28,548 nt of DNA, from the NCBI GenBank assembly GCA_015679605.1, contig JAAAVE010000089.1, positions 6,286-34,833 of the forward strand, written 5' to 3'. A model generated the notes under the pieces. The model searched no databases. It saw only the letters and a list, made by a program, of their open reading frames with translations, and was not told the origin of the DNA. This DNA comes from Podila epigama (lineage: Eukaryota; Mortierellomycota; Mortierellomycetes; Mortierellales; Mortierellaceae). A program made the position numbers and the translations under genes. This document shows positions 10,551 to 19,195 of this stretch, in pieces. The first letter of the stretch is position 1; each line of letters opens with the position of its first letter.

Positions 10551-10556
10551 CACGTG
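10551..10556. promoter_or_regulatory. CACGTG palindromic box upstream of carnitine acetyltransferase
   Basis: CACGTG in the context AATTCACGTGTCAAAG lies 307-312 nt upstream of the ATG at 10863. It could bind bHLH or bZIP factors; the function is not shown by sequence alone. Confidence 0.3.
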
Positions 10557-10862
10557 TCAAAGTATGGCATTGCTGACGAGGTCCCTTCCTGTCCTATCCT
10601 TCGATCAATGCTCCGAGTGGTCAGTTCAAGTTCACTTCAGGTCCAAGTGGGGTGAAAAAGTGTGGATGGTGGAGGGTGAGCAAAAACGACAACGACACGA
10701 CTATCCCCCGTGCCTTCCCTTTTTACTTCGAACATCCATCCTCAATGGCTGACTGATACGATTGACTTTTTTCTTTCTCCACAAGTTTTTCTTCTTTTTC
10801 TTCTCATTTGCTCCATTGTTCACTTCAACCACAGCACTTGCTAGTCTTCCTTTTGCTCCACC

Positions 10863-13491
10863 ATGAACAACATCTTTAGATCATCCAATGTCGCCAGGTA
10901 CCAACCTCATTTCAATGCTCACTCATTCATCATTCATTCATAACCACATAGATGTGTCTGTTGTTGTCTCGAGTGCAGCAATCGACTTTATAAAACACGA
11001 AAAAACTTTCTTGCTTCATTGTCTCGCTCATTCACTTTCCAAACATAGACAACTGACACCTTTGGTTCGCCCAAGGTTCCATGCGCGTGCTGCGCGTATC
11101 TACTCAACAGCATCACCGGCGGCACCATCACAACCACCACAACACGTCAAGTCATTTGCAAACCAATCAAAGATCCCACGCCTCCCTATCCCTTCATTGG
11201 CCGAGACTGCCGCTCGTTACAAGAGGTCGTTGCTTCCTATTCTCGGTCAGACCGAGCTCGCGCGTGCCGAGAAGGCTGTCGATGAATTCATTAAGCCAGG
11301 TGGTCTTGGAGAGACGCTGCAGGCACGTCTTCACGAGATGGACCGCACAGAGAAGGTAAGCAGGAAGGCAGGAGATATGGCATGGCATGACCGAGGTGTA
11401 AAAGTACAAAAAAAAAGAGATTCAATTTCAGCTTACATACCATGCACCTTCATTTTTTTCTGCTTTTCCCCCCTCTTTCACTTTTTTTCCCATCTCATCT
11501 TGCACATCGTACTACACAATGGGGAAAACAATAATAAATAGCACTCTTGGTTGGAGACGATCTGGTTGAACAAGGGTTACCTCGAATGGCGTGAACCGTC
11601 GATGATCAACGTCAACTGGTGGGCACAGTTCAAGGACTCGCCCAACTTCAATCTCGAGCAGGCACCAGCTCGCGGCGTCATCTCTGATGTCCAGATTCAG
11701 CGTGCTGCCAACTATGCCAGCTCGCTTTTGACCTTCAACGATCTTGTCAACACAGAGGCACTTCCTGCCGAGTACCAGCGCACGACACCTTTGTGCATGA
11801 ACCAGTACAAGAATCAGTTTGGCGCCTACAGAGTAGCCGACTTTCCTCGGGATCGCATCGTCACTACTTGGCCTGCCACTGCCAACTATGTCACCGTCAT
11901 GATGCGCGATCAGATCTTCAAGGTCCCTGTCAAGGGTCCCAACGGTGAGCGCGTCTCGGTCCAGGCGATTGAACAGCAACTGCGCCACGTGGTCGACGCG
12001 GTCAACACCACGGCCGAGAAGCAGCCTGCTGTGGGTGTGTTGACATCAGAGAACCGCGACACCTGGGCCAAGGCTCGTCAGACATTGCTCGGTCTCTCAC
12101 CTTTGAACCATGCCTCGCTTGCTGCGATTGACAACTCGTTGTTTGTGATTTGTTTGGATGACTACAGCTCGGACCGTGATATCGACAAATCGCACCACAA
12201 CATCTTCCACGCCTACAATGCCCACAACCGTTGGTTCGACAAGTCGATGCAATTCATCTTTGAGAGCAATGGACGTGCTGGTATCAACGGTGAACATACC
12301 CCAGCAGACGCCGTCATCCCAGGACGTATCCTTGACGAGGTTGCAAAGAAGTAGGTTTATACCTTTTTTTTATCTGTTTTGTGTTTCTGTACAGTAGAAC
12401 TTTGATTTGCTTGTCGTCAAAGTCAGATATGACGCGTTAACATGACCACGAATTACGTGTTCTAATAACACCAACCAAACCACCAACCAACAACCAAATA
12501 GTGAAAAGAATGCCGAGCCTAAGCATCCTAGCCATGCTCGTTTGCAACCCATCGAACACATCAAGTTTGTCGTGAACGACGAGATTGAGCATACCATCAA
12601 GACAGCAGAAGTCAATGCGAAAAAGATGATTGACAATGTTGATAGTGTCCTCATCCACTTTAACGAATATGGCTCCAACTGGCTCAAGAGTGGTAATGTA
12701 GCATATCCTGTTCATTTCAACTTTTTTTCTTTTCTTTGTAGAATGATGAAACGTAAAACGTGGCTAACAACTTCTTTTTAAATAATAAATAGCCAAGTGC
12801 TCGCCTGATGCCTATGTACAGATGGCCTTGCAGTTGGCGTACTACCGCCACTATGGCACCTGGACACCTACCTACGAGTCCGCCTCGACGCGTATCTTCT
12901 TGGGTGGTCGCACTGAAACTGTCCGCTCTTGCTCCGTCGAAAGTGTGGCATTTGTCAAGGGCTTTGAAAGCAAACATGCTGATGTAAGGCGAATGAACAT
13001 TGAATCTACACACATTGAAACAAATTTTGACTGGAAGCAAAAAAGCATGTACTCAATCCCACAATGTACTCCCTTGGAAATGTAAATATTAGACCATTGA
13101 GAAGCAACGTCTGCTGCAAAAGGCTATTGAATCCCATCTGGAGTACATGAAGGCAGCATCAGTTGGCAAGGGAGTGGACCGCCACCTGCTCGGCTTGCGT
13201 TCGATGATGCAGACACCCGAGGAACAAAAGCAGGCTTTGATCTTCCAGGATCCTTCGTACATTCAATCCATGTACTTTAAACTCTCGTCTTCCAACATGT
13301 CCCCTGGCGACCACTTCTGGGGAGGTTTCGGACCTGTTGTGCCTGAGGGTTATGGTATCAACTATGCGATTGGCAAAGAGAACATCAAGTTTAGCATTTC
13401 AAGCCTCAAGTCATGCGCCGAGACAAACTCGTCCGAGTTCCGAGAGACGATTCTGGGCGCTTTGAGAGACATGAAGAAGACCTTGTCGTAA
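10863..13491 (+). CDS. CAT2: Carnitine O-acetyltransferase, mitochondrial
   Basis: Six exons join in frame: 10863-10897, 11049-11355, 11542-12350, 12502-12692, 12793-12983 and 13093-13491, giving 643 residues, a normal length for the family. Residues 1-33 are rich in Arg, Ser and Ala with no acidic residue, as in a mitochondrial presequence. Next comes the choline/carnitine acyltransferase signature LPIPSLAET (57-65). The catalytic histidine is in NGEHTPADA (H366). Further marks are the substrate-site segments RTETVRSCS and [15 protein letters not shown]. The enzyme transfers acetyl groups between CoA and carnitine, letting acetyl units move between organelles during growth on fatty acids or C2 compounds. 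The C terminus (KKTLS) is not a PTS1, unlike dual-targeted yeast Cat2. The enzyme family is very sure; the CAT2 label is by function rather than proven orthology. Confidence 0.92.
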
Positions 13492-13538
13492 AGAATGCGA
13501 TGTTTACATCGTCAGCCCAAATATATCAAATATATCAA

Positions 13539-13552
13539 ATATATTAATATAT
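13539..13552. terminator. AT palindrome in the 76-bp convergent gap
   Basis: The perfect 14-nt palindrome ATATATTAATATAT follows a direct repeat of AAATATATC. It sits between the stop of the acetyltransferase (13491) and the stop of the minus-strand GTPase (13568). The AT-rich stretch probably serves 3' end formation for both genes. Confidence 0.4.
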
Positions 13553-13567
13553 AAAAACGCGTTAAAT

Positions 13568-14191
13568 TCATGTAATGATACAGCTAGCACTATTTTCCGA
13601 GATGGCAGTTTTGCGCATCAGACCCCGTCTATGCGCTACGCCCTTTTTACAGTCTCTTGCCAGGGCCAGGAAGACATCTTCAACACAGATATTGGACTTT
13701 GCACTTGTTTCAAAGAAGGGTATATTGAGACTGTCAGCCAACGCTTGGCCTTGTTCTCGTGAAACGACTCGACGTCCTCCTTCTCCTCCTCCACCTGACA
13801 TCAAAGAGGGGACATTGTCAGCCTTATTACCAACCAAAATTCGGAACTGACTAGCAGTATTTCCATCGGGTTCAAACAAATTCGATATCCAAAAATCCGA
13901 GATGCTTTGAAAAGACCTCTCGTTGGTGACATCGTAAACGAGAAGTATACCTGCAACGTTGCAAGACAATGAAACGACCAAGTTGCGGTAACGCACGTTG
14001 CCCGTGATATCCCATAAACAAAACCGCACAAGTTGTCCGTCCAAGTGAGTGTTCATACTCTCAAACTCGACGCCTTCGGACCTGACATACTCTGTTGTGA
14101 ATGTGTCATGGACAAAACGCTGAATGAGGCATGTCTTGCCCACAGCACTGTCGCCGTATACAGCCATACCCATGAAAACGTTATGTTGCAT
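13568..14191 (-). CDS. Ras/Rab-like small GTPase with altered switch regions and CAAX box
   Basis: This intronless gene codes for 207 residues. The P-loop is GDSAVGKT (13-20). The guanine-specificity motifs are NKAD (122-125) and ETSAK (161-165), so nucleotide binding should be intact. Switch I reads YVRSEGVEF where Rabs usually have a Thr-Ile-Gly core, leaving Ser38 in place of the expected threonine. Switch II reads WDITGNVRY (60-68) instead of WDTAGQERY, so the glutamine that helps hydrolyse GTP is Asn65. A glycine-rich insert (about 133-139) follows NKAD. The protein ends in CIIT, a CAAX-type prenylation site, whereas Rabs usually end in two cysteines. It is therefore a divergent Ras-superfamily member, probably membrane anchored, whose subfamily I cannot name. 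The cat at 14189-14191 gives the first ATG. Confidence 0.85.
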   Translation of the reverse strand: MQHNVFMGMAVYGDSAVGKTCLIQRFVHDTFTTEYVRSEGVEFESMNTHLDGQLVRFCLWDITGNVRYRNLVVSLSCNVAGILLVYDVTNERSFQSISDFWISNLFEPDGNTASQFRILVGNKADNVPSLMSGGGGEGGRRVVSREQGQALADSLNIPFFETSAKSNICVEDVFLALARDCKKGVAHRRGLMRKTAISENSASCIIT

Positions 14192-14491
14192 TCTTCTTAT
14201 TCTTTACTTCTATTTTTTGTAAATGTTTTAAAGGTGAGAGATGGAGGAGGCTCCCTAGATGAATGACGGTTCTATTTTCATTGGGAGACCATCTGAAGCA
14301 GGGATGGTGTAAAGTGAGTAGACCTTGAAAGATTGGTATTTGCAAGTCACAAAAAAAAAACATTTTTTTTTTTTTTTTTGTGTTGCTGTGTTGTACAAAA
14401 AAAAGGTGTGCAGAGGTCACAACTTTGAAGCGTGCAATGCTGTTTTTGTTTTCTCTTCATTTCAACTGCATTGACAACCCAGGATTCATAA
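14192..14491. promoter_or_regulatory. Divergent promoter between GTPase and RRP17
   Basis: This is a compact 300-bp space between two start codons on opposite strands. It contains long A and T homopolymers at about 14349-14379, which probably disfavour nucleosomes, and no clear TATA box. A frame of 79 codons on the minus strand overlaps it but is low in complexity. Confidence 0.5.
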
Positions 14492-15918
14492 ATGAGTAGT
14501 AATACACAGCTTCTCTCAGCAGGAGGCGATATCTATGCCAAGAAGAGAAAGGCACGCAAGGAGCAAATCGCAGAAGTGACCTTTGACCCCGAGGCTAGAA
14601 AGTATGCTGCCTCACCTCACTTTAGTCTTTTGTCTATTATCCAGTTCACAACTTGACCATGTCGTAGTCAGCATCAAGGATAGCATCGTATCACCCATAT
14701 GGGATCCCATCAAGGAACACTGTCGGCTCCCAAAAATGACCATATTGGATACTCTTTTTTAATACTTTGACCAACTTTGTCAACACATCTCGATCCAATT
14801 ACCAAAATAGAGAGTATCTCACAGGATTTCACAAACGCAAGGTTCACAGACAGAATATCGCCCGTGAACTTGCCAAGCAAAAAGAGCATGAGGAAAAGCT
14901 AGAGGCCCGCAAGGAGGTATGTAGGCACACATATCGCACTCACTTCATAACATTTTTTTTTTCAAGGATCCAAATATGAACAATGAAAAAAGAGGATTAC
15001 AACAGATCATTCTGTCGTTGTCGTGCTCAATTGACAACCCTTTTACTCATGTCTTACCTTGTTTTTGTTTTCTTGTCATAGGCTCGCGCAGCACGGAAAG
15101 AGATGCAGGAAGAAAAGCTCCAGCAATACGAGAAATACCGGACACGTACGTTTGCAAAAAACAAAAGTTGTCATTGGGAAAAAAAAAAAGAGTCGGAAAG
15201 GACGTTATTTGTAACGGGATGAACAATGTTTGACCATATATCTGATACACATACTATACTATACAGAGTTAAAGATCAAGTACGGAGAAGCACTCAGTGA
15301 TGAAAAAAACGACGACACTGTATTCTCGGATGACGATGAAGAGGCAAAGAAGGCACCCAAGGAATCCAAGTTCAAGACCAAGACCACTTTGACAACAGTT
15401 ACCGTTATCGAGGACATGGATCAGGACGATGGTACCTTTGGCATGCCCAAGAACAATGCTGCCAATGCCGAGGCATTGGAGAAGAAGAAGAACAAGAAGG
15501 CACAAGATGAAGAGGATGAAGACGACAGTGATGAGGATAGTCATGACAAGAAGAAGCAGCGGATCGGATCGTCCTCTGCCACAACAGCCAAAGGAGCCAA
15601 AAAGATTAAGCAAGCTAAGGAAAAGAAGAAAAAGTTTCGTAAGTGCACTATTTTGTGGTCGTCTTTTTTCTCTGTTGATGTTGTTTGCTGTAGAGAGAGA
15701 AAAAAAAAGTACGAGACAGTGAGAACGAATACTGATATGTTTTACTTCAATTGCTTCAATATCTTTGCGTTTCAATTATTACAGGATACGAAGGAAAAGT
15801 TCAGCGCAAGATCACAGCCATTACGGAAAGAGGTCCTGGTGGACGTGGAGGACGTGGTGCTGCCCGTGGTGGTCGCGGTGGTCGCGGTGGTAAACGCGGT
15901 GGCCGTGGAGGGCGCTAG
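14492..15918 (+). CDS. RRP17: Ribosomal RNA-processing protein 17 (NOL12 family) with RGG tail
   Basis: Five exons join in frame: 14492-14601, 14811-14916, 15082-15145, 15267-15638 and 15785-15918, giving 261 residues. The N-terminal half carries the Nol12/Rrp17 hallmark: EVTFDPEARKEYLTGFHKRK, then a lysine/glutamate-rich helix (ARELAKQKEHEEKLEARKE). Rrp17 acts in the nucleolus in pre-60S maturation and 5'-end trimming of 5.8S and 25S rRNA. The middle is an acidic and lysine-rich linker. The last exon adds about 30 residues of Gly/Arg repeats (GRGGRGAARGGRGGRGGKRG) that I do not associate with the yeast protein. That exon is supported by a TTACAG acceptor, frame continuity and a TAG stop, but the splice should be confirmed. 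The family call is very sure. Confidence 0.9.
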
Positions 15919-16712
15919 AGGATATAACATTTCGTTTATAATCTTACCCATTATCAATACTGGTTATTATGACAATTTGTATCATTTGTTCCTAAGTGTT
16001 GACTTTTCCCACATCTGCAAAATGTGGTATCACCAAAAGGAAAAGCGCAACTGGAGATGAAAATTCACCCGCTATTGTCCAATGCCTTTGTCCGGGTAAT
16101 TCGAGTGGGTGTTTTTGTGCAACTCTAAAGGAATAATTGACCTGTGCAGGAGTGCAGGGTCTCCAGCGGGGATGGACAAAAAAAAAAAAAAAATCGTTGA
16201 ATGGGGATGAGGATAAGGAGTGGCTGAATGTCGCCATAGATCGATTTATCGCCAGAAAGAAGAAAAAACTTGTTGGTGAGAAAAAAGGCGGGGACACACA
16301 CATTAAACTTTGATGTGAAGTCTGCAACGGAAACAAAGGGGAGGGGAGAATGAATACCCTATTTGTGAACCTGGAGAAGAGCGAGAAGAGAGCGAGACGA
16401 TCATTCTGCATGGAAATGGCGCGATCTGTCATGATATCCGGGCGTAACAATTGTTCAACAGTTGTTCGACTGGCAACGGCAAGCTGTCCTGGATAAACAC
16501 GTCCATGGCGATTTGGAATAGCATCCTCAAGCATTCTCATTTGCAGAACACAATGGTCGCATCATATCACAGTTCGCATTCGTGACATACATCCCACTTG
16601 AACCATTAATTAATATATAAAGGAAGAAATGTCCATTAAATGTCTCCACCAACACCCACACACACTTGAACATATACCTACAACACACATCTCTTCATAC
16701 ATCATCATCATC
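15919..16712. other. Intergenic: RRP17 3' UTR and sulfatase promoter
   Basis: This 794-bp space has a 15-nt A-run near 16179, AT-rich sequence and a TATA box close to its right end. A 182-codon minus-strand frame (15992-16540) crosses it, but it is rich in Phe and Ser from T-runs and shows no domain, so I read the space as non-coding. Confidence 0.6.
16614..16622 (+). promoter_or_regulatory. TATA box of the sulfatase gene
   Basis: TATATAAAG lies 91-99 nt before the chosen start at 16713. Transcription would begin about 25-40 nt or more downstream, so the in-frame ATG at 16629, only 7 nt after the TATA box, should not be in the mRNA. Confidence 0.6.
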
Positions 16713-18596
16713 ATGAAGAGCTCTACCGTCGTGGCATTCGTGCCTGCAGCGCTCATTCTTTCCTTATCCTATAGTGTAGCAGCCAACATTGCCAACAACC
16801 GAGGAGCTGCACAGGACGTATTCGACACCCTTCCTACCATCGACCATGGCCACCCACTCAAGCAAAAGCCAAACTTTCTCGTCTTTTTGACCGATGACCA
16901 GGACCGGCGCATGAATTCTCTCGACCATCTGCCTCTTGTTCAAAAGTACATTCGTGACGAGGGCACAGAGTTCATCAACTACTACACCACCACCGCCATG
17001 TGCTGTCCAAGCCGTGTGTCACTCTGGTCTGGACAATTCGCACATAACCACAACGTCACGGACGAGGCTCCTCCACATGGTAAAGCCCTGTTTATTTATC
17101 CTCCTCCATTCTGTCTGCTTCAAATCTACATATGCGCTCTGTGTGTCTATCCTCCCTCTCACCAACAATCCAATTTACTCAATGCTCACTCAACTCATCA
17201 CCAACTCATAGGTTCATACACAAAATTTGTCTCCCAAAAGCTCGATGAAAACTGGTTGCCAACTTGGCTTCAGGAGGCAGGATACTCAAACAACTACATT
17301 GGCAAGTTCATCAACGGCGTCTCACCCAATCTCAAGCACGCGCCCAAGGGCTTTGAACAACACCACTGGGAACCACTCGTCCAGCCTGGTATCTATACTT
17401 TCTACTCGCCCATCTTTTCCACCAACGACGGTCCACTCGAGAAGCACGATGGTGTCTACCAGACAGACATCATCTCGGACAAATCCATCGAGATTCTTGA
17501 TGGACTTGCCAAGAACAAATCCAACCCTTTCCTCTTTGTCATCTCACCAACAGCCCCACACGACGAGGTCTGGTTCACACCCGAGGGCCAATTCAAGTTC
17601 ACGCCTCCTGTGCCCGCCAAACGACATGAGCATCTCTTCCAGGATCTCAAGGCACCCCGAACCCCATCCTTCAACCCAGATAAGCAGGACAAGGTAGCAT
17701 GGCTCAAGGACCTGCCTCAACTGAATGAGACCGAGGTTGAGCGGATCGATGCCAAGTACCGCGCCCGTCTCCAATCACTCCAGGCGACAGATGAACTCGT
17801 CGAACGTGTGATCCAACGGCTCGAGGCCAACGGACAGCTCGAAAACACTTATATCGTCTACACAACGGACAATGGATACCATCTTGGCACACATCGCATG
17901 TTTGCTGGTAAACAAACCGCGTACGAAGAGGACACCAACATTCCCTTTATCATCCGTGGACCAGGCATCGCAAAGAGCAAGAAATCAAATGCCGTGGCAA
18001 CCCACACACATTTCCCTGCGACTGTCCTCAAATTGGCCGGTTTGCCTATTCCTGACTCGCTTGACGCTCATTCCATCCCAGTCCTCGAAAACGAACCTTT
18101 GTATGGAAAGGATCAAGCGACGGAGGCCTTTGCAGTCGAGTTTTGGACACCGGCGTTCGTGGAGAACACGACAGCACACTATGAAACAAACACATACAAA
18201 TCTGTACGACTCATCGGTCAGGATTACAATCTGCTGTACACGGTCTGGTGCACGGGAGAGCATGAGTACTATGATCTTGTCAAGGACCCCTTCCAGATCA
18301 AGAACATCTATGGCGAGACACGGACTACGCTACTCGATCGATTGGATGCTCTGTTGAACATTCTCCGGACATGCAAGGGTCCAACCTGCCGCGACCCATG
18401 GTCTGTGCTGCACCCTCAAGAAGACTCTGTGGACGTGGCAACAAACGAAGAGATCAAAGTACGATCGTTGAACGATGCGCTTCACGCGCGGTTTGACGCG
18501 TACTATGCCAATCTGCCAAAGTTTGAGTTTAAGAGTTGCTTACATCACTATCAAACCGATAACGAAGTGACACACCCCGCACACGACGAGCTGTAA
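16713..18596 (+). CDS. Secretory-pathway sulfatase (arylsulfatase/GNS-like) ending in HDEL
   Basis: Two exons, 16713-17079 and 17212-18596, give 583 residues. The intron (GTAAAG donor, CATAG acceptor) is 132 nt, a multiple of three without a stop. Residues 1-24 form a signal peptide (MKSS, then a hydrophobic core to SVAA). Metal-binding aspartates are in FLTDDQ (D61, D62) and TTDNGYHLG (D342, N343). The sulfatase signature CCPSRVSLWSG starts at C97, the cysteine that a formylglycine-generating enzyme would oxidise. Four N-glycosylation sequons are visible (NVT, NKS, NET, NTT). The C terminus is HPAHDEL, a classic HDEL ER-retrieval signal. The enzyme hydrolyses sulfate esters; the sequence resembles arylsulfatases and N-acetylglucosamine-6-sulfatases, but the substrate is unknown. 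The start at 16713 is preferred over 16629 because of the TATA position and signal peptide. Confidence 0.9.
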   Translation: MKSSTVVAFVPAALILSLSYSVAANIANNRGAAQDVFDTLPTIDHGHPLKQKPNFLVFLTDDQDRRMNSLDHLPLVQKYIRDEGTEFINYYTTTAMCCPSRVSLWSGQFAHNHNVTDEAPPHGKALFIYPPPFCLLQIYICALCVYPPSHQQSNLLNAHSTHHQLIGSYTKFVSQKLDENWLPTWLQEAGYSNNYIGKFINGVSPNLKHAPKGFEQHHWEPLVQPGIYTFYSPIFSTNDGPLEKHDGVYQTDIISDKSIEILDGLAKNKSNPFLFVISPTAPHDEVWFTPEGQFKFTPPVPAKRHEHLFQDLKAPRTPSFNPDKQDKVAWLKDLPQLNETEVERIDAKYRARLQSLQATDELVERVIQRLEANGQLENTYIVYTTDNGYHLGTHRMFAGKQTAYEEDTNIPFIIRGPGIAKSKKSNAVATHTHFPATVLKLAGLPIPDSLDAHSIPVLENEPLYGKDQATEAFAVEFWTPAFVENTTAHYETNTYKSVRLIGQDYNLLYTVWCTGEHEYYDLVKDPFQIKNIYGETRTTLLDRLDALLNILRTCKGPTCRDPWSVLHPQEDSVDVATNEEIKVRSLNDALHARFDAYYANLPKFEFKSCLHHYQTDNEVTHPAHDEL

Positions 18597-19195
18597 CAAT
18601 AAAAGATGCATTATTCATTGTCATTACATTGCATATTCCGTGTTAAGAGAGTGGTCGTTGAACTTTGTGGGTGAAGAAAGAAAAAAAAAGGGGGGAGGAA
18701 GGGTGAAAAGTGCTGACCAACAGTTTTCCTCGCATGTTTTTTTTTTTTGTTTTGCGACGATTCTGTTTGTCTTGTTGGTGAAAGTGTGCACAGCCTTGTG
18801 GGCAATAAGAGAGAGAAGAGGGGGGGTTGTAGGTCTGTTGCACAAAAGACAGAAATAGGAATGGATGAAATTGCGATGCAAAAAAAAGGTGATCACGCAT
18901 TGCGCTCACAAGTGAATGAAATGAATGGTGTGACACCCCCCATGTTGCAAAAAAAAAAAGTGATGACAAGTAAAAGATGAGAGAGATGAAGATGATGAGC
19001 ATGATGAGCATAAGCAAATGCCATTGTTTCACATTACTTTCCACCTTTTTATTTCATTTTCAACTTTTCTCTTTTCTACACTTTCACATTATCCCTTAGC
19101 ATCAGCATCAACACCAGCTAACAACATTAGCACCAGAAGCAACAGCAACAGTACCGCAAAGCAAAAACAATAGCAACATACACTGTTGTAGCCAA
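18597..19195. other. Intergenic: sulfatase 3' UTR and ANKRD13-like promoter
   Basis: The 599-bp space begins with AATAAA at 18598-18603, two nucleotides after the TAA stop. It then holds A, G and T homopolymers (a GGGGGG near 18820 and A-runs near 18880 and 18950). The last 110 nt are CA- and CAG-rich low-complexity leader sequence before the ATG at 19196. No gene is supported. Confidence 0.55.
18598..18603 (+). terminator. AATAAA polyadenylation signal of the sulfatase gene
   Basis: AATAAA starts two nucleotides after the TAA stop. If used, it would give a very short 3' UTR. Confidence 0.4.

Larger units (their letters stand above)
10368..10862. other. Intergenic: 3' UTR with TG microsatellite, then acetyltransferase promoter
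   Basis: The left part holds a TG-rich microsatellite, an AATAAA and an A-run. The right part holds a CACGTG at 10551-10556 (about 310 nt before the next ATG) and a pyrimidine-rich block at about 10765-10862 directly before that ATG, as is common for fungal core promoters. I see no gene in it. Confidence 0.6.

Noticed and set aside
10143-10553. Minus-strand frames rich in His-Thr over the TG microsatellite
   Set aside because: They are artefacts of translating the CA/TG repeat.
15639-16060. Read-through of the RRP17 fourth exon into a long tail
   Set aside because: The GTAAGT donor and TTACAG acceptor give a proper continuation, while the read-through is Val- and Phe-rich and unlike the family.
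15992-16540. 182-codon minus-strand frame between RRP17 and the sulfatase
   Set aside because: Composition is dominated by Phe and Ser from T-runs, no domain is recognisable, and it overlaps the sulfatase promoter.
16629-16712. Upstream ATG giving 28 more residues on the sulfatase
   Set aside because: It lies 7 nt after the TATA box, so it is unlikely to be transcribed, and it would bury the signal peptide.
17080-17211. Treating this stretch as sulfatase coding sequence
   Set aside because: It has good GT-AG ends, its composition differs, and removing it restores the expected family sequence HGSYTKFVSQKL; kept only as a finding about retention.
10863-18596. A metabolic or defence gene cluster linking the acetyltransferase, GTPase and sulfatase
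   Set aside because: The gene families are unrelated, orientations are mixed, and no biosynthetic or regulatory core gene is present.
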